Below, one piece after another: positions 41,692-50,901 of a DNA stretch of 64,000 nt. The DNA is from Flavobacterium panacis (GTDB lineage: Bacteria > Bacteroidota > Bacteroidia > Flavobacteriales > Flavobacteriaceae), in assembly GCF_024649945.1 (NCBI RefSeq), contig NZ_JANKMS010000009.1, positions 1 through 64,000 on the forward strand, given 5' to 3'. Below the pieces are notes generated by a model that was not told the DNA's origin, searched no databases, and saw only the letters and a list, made by a program, of their open reading frames with translations. Position 1 is the first letter of the stretch; each line of letters opens with the position of its first letter. A program made the position numbers and the translations under genes.

Positions 41692-41786
41692 GGATGACTG
41701 AGTTTTTATGCTATTAACTAACCAAAAAACTATAAATTATGAAATTTATATCAATTCGGAAGGAAACCACCCCTTCCTGATTTGCG
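41676..41786 (-). ncRNA. Candidate structured small RNA
   Basis: A self-contained transcription unit of about 110 bases on the minus strand. A good promoter (41791-41820) is followed by three perfect hairpins: GGAAGG-GGTGGTTT-CCTTCC (41777-41758), TATAAATT-TCAT-AATTTATA (41750-41731) and AACTCAGTCA-TCCT-TGACTGAGTT (41704-41681) with a T-run. The last is a textbook terminator and can also serve hppD. No coding frame of meaningful length is present. The ends are estimates. The DUF3108 gene has its own promoter downstream, so a free-standing small RNA is more likely than a leader, but an hppD 3' UTR product remains possible. Confidence 0.5.
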
Positions 41787-41790
41787 AGTG

Positions 41791-41820
41791 CAAAGATAGA
41801 TAGAAAGTTCAAAAATCAAA
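41791..41820 (-). promoter_or_regulatory. Predicted promoter of the candidate small RNA
   Basis: TTTG (41820-41817), an 18-base spacer and TATCTTTG (41798-41791) on the minus strand match the Bacteroidota consensus. Confidence 0.55.
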
Positions 41821-41907
41821 TAGCCAAAGTCAAGTTTAACATAACATTTGCAAAAAAAGCATCGTTTTTTCGAGAATTATGCGGTTTTATCTATGAAAAT
41901 TAACAAT

Positions 41908-43068
41908 TTACAATGTTCCTCTCAATTCTTGCTCTCTTTCAATTGACTCAAAAAGAGCTTTAAAGTTACCTGCGCCGAATCCTTTTGCACCCATTCTTTG
42001 AATAATTTCGAAGAAAAGTGTTGGTCTGTCTTGAACTGGTTTTGTGAAAATTTGTAATAAATAACCATCTTCATCGGCATCAACCATGATGGCTAATTTT
42101 TCGATTTCATTAATATCTTCTTTCATCATATCCATGTGAACTCCTAATCTTTCTGGAATTGCTTGATAATAAGTATGAGGAGGAGCTGATAAAAATTCAA
42201 CACCGCGAGCTCTTAACTGTGATACCGTTTTAATAATATCATCTGTTGCAATGGCAATATGCTGAATTCCAGGACCGCCATAGAAATCTAAATACTCTTC
42301 AATTTGAGATTTTTTCTTTCCTTCAGCTGGTTCGTTGATTGGGAATTTAATTCTTCCGTTTCCATTTGACATTACTTTACTCATCAATGCAGAATATTCT
42401 GTAGTGATTTGTTTGTCATCAAAAGATAGGAAATTTACAAATCCCATTACGTCTTCGTAGAATTTTACCCAAGTATTCATCTCGTTCCAACCCACATTTC
42501 CAACCATATGATCGATATATTTTAATCCTGTTGGTTCTGGATTGTAGTCTGATTTCCACTCTTTATAACCTGGCAAGAAAACACCGTTGTAATTTTTTCT
42601 TTCTACAAAAATGTGAACCGTTTCTCCGTAAGTGTAAATTCCAGAACGAATCACTTGACCAAATTCATCTTCTTCAACAGTTGGTTCCATGAAAGAACGC
42701 GCGCCACGTTTCATAGTTTCTTCGTAAGATTTTGTCGCGTCTTCAACCCAAAGCGCTGCAACTTTTACGCCGTCTCCATGTTTTTTCAAATGTTCGTTGA
42801 TTGGAGAATCTGCCGTTAAAGGCGTTGTCAAAACAATTCTGATTTTGTCTTGCTTCAAAACATAAGATGCTTTGTCTTTTACTCCAGTTTCTAATCCGGC
42901 GTAAGCCAAAGATTGGTAACCGAAAGCTGTTTTATAATAATGTGCAGATTGTTTTGCATTCCCAACATAGAATTCTACATAATCTGTTCCTAATAATGGA
43001 AGGAAATCTTGTGCTCCTTCAAATATTTTCTCTAATCCGTATTCTACTGATTTTACTTCTTTTGACAT
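41908..43068 (-). CDS. hppD: 4-hydroxyphenylpyruvate dioxygenase
   Basis: This 386-residue Fe(II) enzyme converts 4-hydroxyphenylpyruvate to homogentisate in tyrosine breakdown. Two vicinal-oxygen-chelate domains are visible. Fe ligands lie in IDHMVGNV, IQHIAIATDD and the C-terminal QIFTKPV...FFEIIQRMGAKGFGAGNFKALFE. Full length. Its product is the substrate of the hmgA enzyme encoded just upstream. Confidence 0.96.
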   Translation of the reverse strand: MSKEVKSVEYGLEKIFEGAQDFLPLLGTDYVEFYVGNAKQSAHYYKTAFGYQSLAYAGLETGVKDKASYVLKQDKIRIVLTTPLTADSPINEHLKKHGDGVKVAALWVEDATKSYEETMKRGARSFMEPTVEEDEFGQVIRSGIYTYGETVHIFVERKNYNGVFLPGYKEWKSDYNPEPTGLKYIDHMVGNVGWNEMNTWVKFYEDVMGFVNFLSFDDKQITTEYSALMSKVMSNGNGRIKFPINEPAEGKKKSQIEEYLDFYGGPGIQHIAIATDDIIKTVSQLRARGVEFLSAPPHTYYQAIPERLGVHMDMMKEDINEIEKLAIMVDADEDGYLLQIFTKPVQDRPTLFFEIIQRMGAKGFGAGNFKALFESIEREQELRGTL

Positions 43069-43080
43069 GATGTTTATTTG

Positions 43081-43109
43081 TTTAATCGGTTAATCGTTTA
43101 ATTGATTGA
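43081..43109. repeat. TTAATCGGTTAATCGTTTAAT word repeat
   Basis: Short tandem-like words of the TTAATCG type just upstream of hppD. The same words form a hairpin at 55786-55884. Confidence 0.5.
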
Positions 43110-43145
43110 AGCCCGAAGTGTTAATGTTGTATTTGATTTTTTTAA

Positions 43146-43311
43146 CCGCAAAGAGCGCAAAGGCAATCGCAAAGTTCGCAAGTTTTTATTCTTTAGGTTT
43201 TTTGATTTAGCAGATAAACACAAAGCTCTGTGAACTTGTTTGATAAAACTTCCTCAAAAAATCTTTGCGATCTCTGCGAAAATCCTCTGCGAACTCTGCG
43301 TTACATCGCTT
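43146..43311. repeat. Word-repeat element (CGCAAAG / CTTTGCG type)
   Basis: Repeated GCAAAG words on the left (43146-43182) are answered by CTTTGCGATCTCTGCG words on the right (43261-43311), making an imperfect long hairpin between hmgA and hppD. Related to the elements at 18957 and 27310. Confidence 0.7.
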
Positions 43312-43313
43312 AA

Positions 43314-44471
43314 CTACTCAGTCCACGACTTATAGTACTGACCATCATCCAATCCCATAGCTTTTTCAGTAACCATAAGTGGACGGAAAGTATCTACCAT
43401 AACCGCTAGTTCCTGAGTTTCTTTGTGACCAATGCTGCGTTCCATTGCTCCAGGCGCTGGTCCGTGTGGAATACCTTTTGGGTGTAAAGTAATATGACCT
43501 TGCTCAATATTATTACGACTCATAAAATCGCCATCGACATAATATAGTACTTCGTCAGAATCTATATTGCTGTGATTATATGGCGCCGGAATTGCTTTCG
43601 GATGATAATCGTAAAGTCTTGGGCAGAATGAGCAAACGACAAAAGTAGCCGTTTCAAAAGTTTGGTGTACTGGAGGCGGTTGGTGAACACGACCAGTTAT
43701 AGGTTCGAAATTGTGAATGGAGAATCCGTACGGAAAATTATATCCGTCCCAGCCCACAACATCAAACGGATGTGTGGCGTAAACCACTTCGTGCATCATT
43801 CCTTCTTTTTTGATTTTAATTAAAAAATCGCCTTTTTCGTCATGCGTTTCCAATTCGTTTGGCAAAATAAAATCACGTTCGCAAAATGGCGAATGCTCTA
43901 AATGCTGACCAGATTGGTTTTTATAACGTTTTGGCGTATAAAAAGGAGAATAAGATTCTACGTAAAAAAGTCTATTGTCTTCTGTTTCGAAATCAATCTG
44001 ATAAATAATGCCACGAGGAATGATTAAATAATCGCCATATTCAAAGGGAATATTTCCCAACATGGTTCTTAATTTCCCTTTTCCTCTGTGAATGAAAAGC
44101 ATTTCATCGGCATCGGCATTTTTGTAGAAATAATTTCGAAGCGATTCTTTCGGTGCAGCCAAACCAATAATGCAGTCTTTATTGACCAACATTGCTTTTC
44201 GGCTGTCCAAAAAGTCATTTTCTGGTTTTAATTCAAAACCTTTAAAAAGAAGTGATTTTATATTTTTTCCGATTGCAATTTTTGGTTCAACCGAATAAGA
44301 GTTTAAAATTTCTTTAACCTGCGTAGGTCTGTGAACATGATAAGACAATGACGAATGTCCGTGAAAACCTTCGGTTCCAAACAATTGTTCGTAGTAAAAA
44401 CCTCCGTTTGGTTTTTCAAATTGGGTGTGTCGCTTTTGCGGAAAATCTCCGAGTTTGTGATATAATGGCAT
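43314..44471 (-). CDS. hmgA: Homogentisate 1,2-dioxygenase
   Basis: This 385-residue cupin-fold Fe(II) dioxygenase opens the ring of homogentisate to maleylacetoacetate. IHRGKGKLRTMLGNIPFEYGDYLIIPRG, the VHQPPPVHQTFE segment and PHGPAPGAMERS are characteristic, with Fe-ligand His and Glu in the later region. It is in the same direction as hppD and probably co-regulated. Confidence 0.94.
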   Translation of the reverse strand: MPLYHKLGDFPQKRHTQFEKPNGGFYYEQLFGTEGFHGHSSLSYHVHRPTQVKEILNSYSVEPKIAIGKNIKSLLFKGFELKPENDFLDSRKAMLVNKDCIIGLAAPKESLRNYFYKNADADEMLFIHRGKGKLRTMLGNIPFEYGDYLIIPRGIIYQIDFETEDNRLFYVESYSPFYTPKRYKNQSGQHLEHSPFCERDFILPNELETHDEKGDFLIKIKKEGMMHEVVYATHPFDVVGWDGYNFPYGFSIHNFEPITGRVHQPPPVHQTFETATFVVCSFCPRLYDYHPKAIPAPYNHSNIDSDEVLYYVDGDFMSRNNIEQGHITLHPKGIPHGPAPGAMERSIGHKETQELAVMVDTFRPLMVTEKAMGLDDGQYYKSWTE

Positions 44472-44476
44472 GGCTT

Positions 44477-44572
44477 TTCAATTAGATAATTTGTAAATTA
44501 GATAATTCGAAAATTAGAATTGTCTGAACAGATAATTCAATCATTCCTTTTTTTTGAATGACCTAATTATCT
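44477..44572. repeat. Word-repeat hairpin (TTAGATAATT type)
   Basis: ATTAGATAATT words precede a hairpin with arms AGATAATT/AATTATCT and TCATTC/GAATGA (44530-44572). It lies in the leader region of hmgA. Confidence 0.65.
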
Positions 44573-44789
44573 CAATTCGATAGCTTACTCAGGATTTCTC
44601 TTGATGAGGAATTGAAGATACTCTAATAAACCTGTCCATTTTGTTTTCATTATAACAAATGTCGTAATTTTTTCGAAGTAAAAATAAAAATTATATTAAT
44701 TATAACTAAAATAATTTAAAGTTTTTTGATATAATTTTTACATAGCAAAAAAATAGTACGATTTTATTGAAGTATTCTTTGTGAAAATA
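44573..44789. other. AT-rich gap without a recognised gene
   Basis: The region between the hmgA leader repeat and the patatin gene is strongly AT-rich. No gene, terminator or good promoter can be supported in it. Confidence 0.45.
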
Positions 44790-47087
44790 CTAAAACAAGA
44801 ATCCGATGCTGAACCAAGTAAAACCTCTAGACATTTCTGGCGACCAAGATTGTTTGATTTCGATTGGTCCAATAATAGTCTCTAATCCGTAACCGATAGC
44901 ATAACCCGTATATTTTGGCATCGAAATCCAATCAACACCACTGAAAATATCATTGCCTAAATTGGCAAAATTGGCAGAAAGGTTAATATGGTTTTTTCTA
45001 AGGATTTCATAATCTAAAGTAATTCCTGTTTTTATAAAACTATTTCCAGCAATGCTTAAAAAATCATATCCATAAAAATAATTGAAGTTGTTGATTTTGC
45101 TGTAGCCATAACCTCCTAAAATAAAGTCAAAAAACGGAACGCTGCTGTTTCCAAAAGTAAAACCAGCTTCGGCATCGATCTTAAAAGTAGCTCTTCTAAA
45201 CAAAGGATTCACAAAAGAAACTTCGGCTTTTGCCATTGAAAAAGGTTTGAAAGTATTCGTGTAATCTGAAGATGCGAGATAAGTTTGCAAGTCAGTAGAA
45301 AAATACAATCCGGAACTTGGATAATATTTATCATCAAACGAATCATATTTTAAATAAGCAAATGCACTAAAATAACTGCTTTTGTCAATAATATTATCTT
45401 CGTTGGCCAATGTTGGCGAATTAATTTTTAGATATTTATATTCTAAACCACCGCCCATTAAGAACTTCTGAACAAAAATAGTCTGAAAATAAGCTTGATT
45501 ATTGACATCCATGAAGTCAACATTAATTAAGTTGACATTTGGATTTTGATTAATCACGTTACTTAAACTCGTGGTTACGTTTCGGTTGAATTGACTTAAT
45601 CGGGAACGGAAACCAAAACTGATATTGAAACCATTTTCCACATAATAATTGAAATCGTATCTAAAATTGTCTCCTAAAATAATGTCTAATGAAGTCACAT
45701 CATTTTTAAGAAATGTCTTTTTATGAGTCAAATTCAATAAAATACCACTTTTGTAAAGTCCATCGTAATGAAGTCCAAGCTTCAAATAAGTTTGTGTTGG
45801 GTTTTCTTTTAAAACCAAATCCAAATCATCTTTTTCGCCATCTGGCTGAAGACAATACGAAATGGTGCTAAAATTTTGAGTCGCATTTAGGTTGTTAATT
45901 CCAGTTTTCAGACCATTATAAGTAATAGTGCTTCCTGGTTTGAAACGAAGTTTACCACGAATGTATTCTTTAGTATAATTGTCTAAAAGTTCAGTATTTA
46001 TTTTCTGAATGTGAATAGTGTCTGTTGCGACTTTTAACTTTGGTTTTTTGTAGAAAGTAGTTTCGTCTGATAATGCCTTAATTTTTTCGTAAACTGCAAA
46101 AGCTGCTTCTTCACCTTTTCGAATGATTTCTTCTCCTTTGTCAAATGAAATTACACCATAATCACGAATGTCTGGTTTTATATAAACATCAGTGTTTTTT
46201 ATTTTGTTTTTCATTTTATCAATGGACTGAAGATTGGTAATTTGAACCAAAATTCTAGTCGCATTTTTTAGGTTTTTCCTTTTCATTAAATCGTCCTGAA
46301 CGTCAACACCAATAATAATATCAGCACCAAGATTACGAACTTCCTGAATTGGGTAATTGTTTACAACACCACCATCAACCAATAAATTTCCATCAATTTC
46401 AACAGGAGTAAAAAGAGAAGGAAATGCCGCACTTGCCATCATGGCCTGAACAAGATTTCCTTTGTTCAATAAAACTTCTTCGCCCGTTTCGATATTGGTT
46501 CCAATACATAAAAATGGAGTGGGAAGTTGATTGAAATCACGAATATGTCTAACGTTTCGAGTTAAACTGCTCAACAAATTATAATTGTACATTCCTTTTG
46601 AAAGTGCTTCGGGAATGCCGACTCTAAAATTACTGAATGGTAAAACTATCGCATACAATTCATCATTCTTTTTTCCGTAGAAATTCTTTGAAGAACGCGG
46701 AATATAATCGTTTATTAATTCGTCAAAATTGGTCTTTTTGAAAATAGAATCGATTTGTGAAGCATTGTAACCAGAAGCATAAAGTCCGCCAATGACAGAT
46801 CCCATACTGGTTCCGCCAATATAATCGATTTTGATTCCGGCTTCTTCCAAAACTTTCAAAACACCAATATGGGCAAAACCTTTTGCACCGCCACCACTTA
46901 AAACCAAACCAATTTTTGGCCTTTTTTTTATGCTGTCTTTTTTTACTTCCTGAGAGATTGCTTTTTGCGAAAACAAAAATGCCAATAGAAAAGTAATTAA
47001 AAATACGCCCCAAGAAATTCCTTTTTTTAATTTAAAAAAAGTTCCTTTCAACTTAGTATTTGAAATGTACAGCTGGAATGGACGCAT
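44790..47087 (-). CDS. Patatin-like phospholipase with C-terminal Omp85-type barrel
   Basis: The start at MRPFQLYISN (47087) gives about 765 residues and begins 7 bases past the uvrC stop; a longer frame would overlap uvrC. The signal region lies at about 25-47. The patatin domain (about 58-260) has GGGAKGFAHIGVL (oxyanion hole), GTSMGSVIGGL (catalytic Ser) and DGGVVNNYP (catalytic Asp). Residues about 330-420 look like a POTRA domain, and the rest is a surface-antigen/BamA-like barrel ending FTWFSIGFLF. Such fusions resemble type Vd secretion proteins and are likely outer-membrane lipases. Confidence 0.9.
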   Translation of the reverse strand: MRPFQLYISNTKLKGTFFKLKKGISWGVFLITFLLAFLFSQKAISQEVKKDSIKKRPKIGLVLSGGGAKGFAHIGVLKVLEEAGIKIDYIGGTSMGSVIGGLYASGYNASQIDSIFKKTNFDELINDYIPRSSKNFYGKKNDELYAIVLPFSNFRVGIPEALSKGMYNYNLLSSLTRNVRHIRDFNQLPTPFLCIGTNIETGEEVLLNKGNLVQAMMASAAFPSLFTPVEIDGNLLVDGGVVNNYPIQEVRNLGADIIIGVDVQDDLMKRKNLKNATRILVQITNLQSIDKMKNKIKNTDVYIKPDIRDYGVISFDKGEEIIRKGEEAAFAVYEKIKALSDETTFYKKPKLKVATDTIHIQKINTELLDNYTKEYIRGKLRFKPGSTITYNGLKTGINNLNATQNFSTISYCLQPDGEKDDLDLVLKENPTQTYLKLGLHYDGLYKSGILLNLTHKKTFLKNDVTSLDIILGDNFRYDFNYYVENGFNISFGFRSRLSQFNRNVTTSLSNVINQNPNVNLINVDFMDVNNQAYFQTIFVQKFLMGGGLEYKYLKINSPTLANEDNIIDKSSYFSAFAYLKYDSFDDKYYPSSGLYFSTDLQTYLASSDYTNTFKPFSMAKAEVSFVNPLFRRATFKIDAEAGFTFGNSSVPFFDFILGGYGYSKINNFNYFYGYDFLSIAGNSFIKTGITLDYEILRKNHINLSANFANLGNDIFSGVDWISMPKYTGYAIGYGLETIIGPIEIKQSWSPEMSRGFTWFSIGFLF

Positions 47088-47094
47088 AGATTCT

Positions 47095-48888
47095 TTAGTT
47101 GGTTTTGTAAAAGTCGACAATTTTTTTTGCTTTGGAAACACCTATAACGTCTGAAATTTCTTTTTCTGAAGCCAATTTCAATCTTTTAACACTTTTAAAA
47201 TGCTGGATTAAAGCAAGCATCGTCTTTTCGCCAATTCCAGGAATGCTTTCTACCGAAGAATTTAACGCCGCTTTGCTTCGTTTGTCACGGTGAAAAGTGA
47301 TTCCGAATCGGTGTGCTTCGTTTCGCAATTGTTGAATTACCTTTAAAGTTTCTGATTTTTTATCTAGATATAACGGAATAGAATCGCCCGGATAAAAAAG
47401 TTCTTCCAAGCGTTTTGCGATTCCGATTATGGCAATTTTTCCTCTTAAACCTAATTCATCTATACTTTTTAAAGCAGCCGAAAGTTGTCCTTTTCCACCG
47501 TCAATAATAATCAGCTGCGGCAAAGGTTCGTTTTCTTCCAATAATCTTTTATAGCGTCGGCCAACAATTTCGGTCATCGAAGCAAAATCGTCAGGACCTT
47601 CAACCGTTTTTACATTAAAATGGCGATAATCTTTTTTACTTGGTTTTCCATCTTTAAAAACGACACAAGCCGCAACAGGATTGGTTCCCTGAATATTCGA
47701 GTTATCAAAACATTCTATATGTCGAGGCTCAACAGGAAGTCGTAAATCTTTCTGCATTTGCGCCATAATTCGATTTACGTGACGATCAGGATCTACAATT
47801 TGCAATTGTTTCAATTGTTCAATTCGGTAGAACTTTGCATTTCGAATTGATAAATCGAGAATCTGTTTTTTGTCACCAAGTTGTGGAACGGTTACTTTGA
47901 TGTTTTCACCTAAATCCAATTCAAAAGGAACAATGATTTCTTTTGACAATAATTGAAAACGTTCACGCAATTCTACAATCGCCAATTCTAATAATTCTTC
48001 ATCCGATTCGTCCAGCTTTTTCTTAATGTCTAAAGTGTGAGAACGAATAATCGAACCATGAGAAATTTGCAGGAAATTGACATAAGCTGCACTTTCATCA
48101 GAAACAATCGAGAAAACATCAATGTTGGTAATCTTCGGATTGATGATAGTCGACCGAGATTGATAATTCTCCAGAACTTCAATCTTTTCTTTGATTTTCT
48201 GCGCTTCTTCAAATTGTAAATTCTGCGCATACGTATTCATCAATTTCTTGAAATCTTTTAAACTTTCTTTAAAATTTCCTTTCAAGATTTCGCGAATTGC
48301 ATTGACTTGTCTTTGGTATTCTTCCAAAGGTTCCAAACCTTCGCACGGACCTTTGCAATTGCCGATATGATATTCCAGACAAACTTTAAATTTTCCAGAA
48401 TCGATATTAGATTTACTCAAATCATAATTACAAGTTCGAAGCGGATATAATTCTTTAATCAAATCCAAAATAGTATGTACCATTTTGAAATTTGTATACG
48501 GACCAAAATATTCTGAGCCGTCTTTGACCATTCTTCTCGTTAAAAATATTCTAGAAAAAGGTTCTTTTTTAATACAAATCCACGGATAACTTTTGTCATC
48601 ACGAAGTAAGACATTGTATCTCGGTTGGAGTGTTTTAATTAAATTATTTTCTAATAAAAGCGCATCAGTTTCTGTCGGAACGACAATGTGTTTTATGGTT
48701 ACGATTTTTTTTACCAAGACATTGGTTTTGGCTGTATCGTGAATTTTGTTGAAATATGAGGAAACCCTTTTTTTTAAATTTTTGGCTTTGCCGACATACA
48801 AGATTTTTCCGTCTTTATCATAATATTGATAAACACCCGGATTGTCTGGCAAAGTTAAAATTTGAAGATCTAAGGCTGGTTTTTGCAT
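47095..48888 (-). CDS. uvrC: Excinuclease ABC subunit C
   Basis: This 597-residue nucleotide-excision-repair nuclease has a GIY-YIG domain at the N-terminus (GVYQYYDKDGKILYVGKAKNLKKRV), a UVR motif near 205-240, an RNase H-like domain with FDNSNIQGTNPVAACVVF and IIDGGKGQLSAA, and a C-terminal helix-hairpin-helix (SIPGIGEKTMLAL). Complete. Confidence 0.97.
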   Translation of the reverse strand: MQKPALDLQILTLPDNPGVYQYYDKDGKILYVGKAKNLKKRVSSYFNKIHDTAKTNVLVKKIVTIKHIVVPTETDALLLENNLIKTLQPRYNVLLRDDKSYPWICIKKEPFSRIFLTRRMVKDGSEYFGPYTNFKMVHTILDLIKELYPLRTCNYDLSKSNIDSGKFKVCLEYHIGNCKGPCEGLEPLEEYQRQVNAIREILKGNFKESLKDFKKLMNTYAQNLQFEEAQKIKEKIEVLENYQSRSTIINPKITNIDVFSIVSDESAAYVNFLQISHGSIIRSHTLDIKKKLDESDEELLELAIVELRERFQLLSKEIIVPFELDLGENIKVTVPQLGDKKQILDLSIRNAKFYRIEQLKQLQIVDPDRHVNRIMAQMQKDLRLPVEPRHIECFDNSNIQGTNPVAACVVFKDGKPSKKDYRHFNVKTVEGPDDFASMTEIVGRRYKRLLEENEPLPQLIIIDGGKGQLSAALKSIDELGLRGKIAIIGIAKRLEELFYPGDSIPLYLDKKSETLKVIQQLRNEAHRFGITFHRDKRSKAALNSSVESIPGIGEKTMLALIQHFKSVKRLKLASEKEISDVIGVSKAKKIVDFYKTN

Positions 48889-49025
48889 TCTTTTTTGTTT
48901 CTGAAGATACTCGAAAAACTTTTTTCAAAAACCATTCCGATTTCTAAAAGAAGCTTAACATTGAATTAGTTTCAAATTTACGAAATCAAAAGAATAATTT
49001 CTATATTTAGATTTTATAATTCTAC

Positions 49026-50006
49026 ATGAAAAATAGTACTCCATTGGTTATTTTTGGCGAATCGATTTTGCCGGGAGAACACAGAACCATAAATGTCGAA
49101 ATTGCACGACTGCATACTACAACAAAACTGAATATTCCTGTTATTGTCCGTCGTTCCAAGCATGAAGGGCCAACCGTTTTATTCTCGGCTGGAATTCACG
49201 GTGACGAAATAAACGGTGTAGAAGTCGTTCGTCAGATCATCAGTAAAAAAATAAATCGTCCTTCGCGTGGCACTATAATTTGCATTCCGGTAATCAATAT
49301 GTATGGTTTTGTCAACAAATCTCGAGAGTTTCCAGATGGTCGTGACTTGAATCGTGTTTTTCCAGGAAGCAAAAAAGGTTCACTTGCCAGTAGATTTGCG
49401 TATCATATTGTCGAAGAAATTCTACCGATTTTAGATTACGCAGTAGACTTTCATGCGGGTGGAGCAAGTCGTTTTAATGCGCCACAAATTAGAATTACCG
49501 AAAATAATCCCGAATTGAAGGTTTTGGCAGATATTTTTAATGCGCCTTTTACTCTTTATTCTAAAAATATAAATGGTTCTTTTAGAAAAACTTCTGAAAG
49601 TGCCAATGTAAAAATGTTGCTTTTTGAAGGCGGAAAATCATTAGATATCAATAATGAAATTGCCAATCAAGGCGTATTGGGAACAAAACGTTTGCTTCAT
49701 CATTTAGGAATGCTCGATTCGAAACAAATTGTTGAAAAAGCTTTAACACCTTCCATTTATATTAAACATTCGGTTTGGCTTCGTGCAAAATGTTCAGGAC
49801 TTTTACATGATTTTAATTTGATTGGGAAATTTGTAACCAAAGGCACTATCTTAGCCATTATTACAGATCCGTTTGGAAAATTTGAACAAAAAATCAAAGC
49901 ACCACATGACGGTTATGTGATTAATGCCAACCATTCGCCAATTGTTTATGAAGGCGATGCTATTTATCATTTATCTAAAAGTAATCCCGAAAATGCCGAC
50001 GAGTAA
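49026..50006 (+). CDS. Succinylglutamate desuccinylase/aspartoacylase-family protein
   Basis: This 326-residue zinc-dependent hydrolase has zinc motifs AGIHGDEINGVEV (HxxE) and YAVDFHAGG. The C-terminal half has the usual biotinyl-like lobe (GKFVTKGTILAIITDPFGKF). It should cleave an N-acyl amino acid. The substrate is unknown. It overlaps the next gene by 14 bases. Confidence 0.88.
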   Translation: MKNSTPLVIFGESILPGEHRTINVEIARLHTTTKLNIPVIVRRSKHEGPTVLFSAGIHGDEINGVEVVRQIISKKINRPSRGTIICIPVINMYGFVNKSREFPDGRDLNRVFPGSKKGSLASRFAYHIVEEILPILDYAVDFHAGGASRFNAPQIRITENNPELKVLADIFNAPFTLYSKNINGSFRKTSESANVKMLLFEGGKSLDINNEIANQGVLGTKRLLHHLGMLDSKQIVEKALTPSIYIKHSVWLRAKCSGLLHDFNLIGKFVTKGTILAIITDPFGKFEQKIKAPHDGYVINANHSPIVYEGDAIYHLSKSNPENADE

Positions 50007-50565
50007 AAAAGAACTTCGAATCGAATATAAAAATTTCCGTAAAGCACTTTCTTTTGATGAAGTAGAAGAGAAGAGTCTGGCGATTGCCAACCAATTAATT
50101 CAAATGCCTATTTGGGATAAAATATATTATCACGTTTTTCTGCCTATCGAAGAACATAAAGAAGTGAATACCGAATTTGTACTGCATTTACTTTCTGGAA
50201 AAGATAAAGAAATCCTGATTTCAAAAAGTGATTTCGAAACCAGAAAAATGACTCATTTTCTGTTAACGGATAACACTAAAATCAAAAAAAACGAATACAA
50301 TATTCCAGAACCCGTTGACGGAATTGAAGTGCCTTCGTCTAAAGTGGAAGTGGTTTTTGTACCGCTTTTGGCTTTTGATGTTTTTGGAAACCGAATTGGC
50401 TACGGAAAAGGTTTTTACGATAAATTCCTTGCCGAATGCAAACCTGAAACCATCAAAATCGGACTTTCTTTTTTTGAAGCTGTAAATCAAATAGATGATG
50501 TTTTTGAATCAGACATCAAATTGGATTATTGCGTGACGCCGGATAAAATCTATCAGTTTGTTTAA
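49993..50565 (+). CDS. 5-formyltetrahydrofolate cyclo-ligase
   Basis: The start at MPTSKKELR (49993) gives 190 residues and overlaps the previous gene by 14 bases. KKELRIEYKNFRKAL at the N-terminus and VPLLAFDVFGNRIGYGKGFYDKFL are the family signatures. The enzyme converts 5-formyl-THF to methenyl-THF with ATP. Confidence 0.93.
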   Translation: MPTSKKELRIEYKNFRKALSFDEVEEKSLAIANQLIQMPIWDKIYYHVFLPIEEHKEVNTEFVLHLLSGKDKEILISKSDFETRKMTHFLLTDNTKIKKNEYNIPEPVDGIEVPSSKVEVVFVPLLAFDVFGNRIGYGKGFYDKFLAECKPETIKIGLSFFEAVNQIDDVFESDIKLDYCVTPDKIYQFV

Positions 50566-50594
50566 AATCACAATCTCTACAATTCTGCATGAAA

Positions 50595-50659
50595 TTTTGC
50601 CACAGATTAAAATGATTAGAAAGGATTAATCATTTTAAATCCTCTAATCTGTGGCAAAA
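50595..50659. repeat. Word-repeat hairpin (TTTTGCCACAGATTA type)
   Basis: Perfect 15-bp arms TTTTGCCACAGATTA (50595-50609) and its complement (50645-50659), with inner arms AATGATTA/TAATCATT. It may also terminate the upstream transcript. A related TTTGCCACAAATT word is at 56680. Confidence 0.8.
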
Positions 50660-50901
50660 GAAAAATACATTTTACTTCTCATTTTTTTCATTTTCACAAA
50701 AAAATAAAAAATATTTTCCATCAAATAATTCCTTTAAAAATCAGGGTTTTCAATTTTATTTTCATTTAATAAAAATAATTGAGAAAATTTTGGCACGATT
50801 TTGCTTACTCGAAAAATGCAAATAATCGTCTCTAGTACATCCGGAATGCTAGTCCTTATTTGAAGCCAATAACCTATTTATTAATTTTAAAAATTTACTT
50901 T
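50660..50901. other. AT-rich upstream region of the VWA lipoprotein gene
   Basis: The region is AT-rich and non-coding. It should contain the promoter of the next gene, but no good TAnnTTTG element with spacing was found. TTGGCACGATTTTGC near 50790 is a weak candidate. Confidence 0.4.

Noticed and set aside
41738..41779. Mini-ORF in the gap between hppD and the DUF3108 gene
   Set aside because: The plus-strand frame is only about 13 codons, lies antisense to the hairpins and has no Bacteroidota promoter on that strand. The structured-RNA reading explains the region better.
47088..47141. N-terminal extension of the patatin protein into uvrC
   Set aside because: The added residues overlap the end of uvrC and would precede the signal sequence. 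The ATG at 47087 is a better start.
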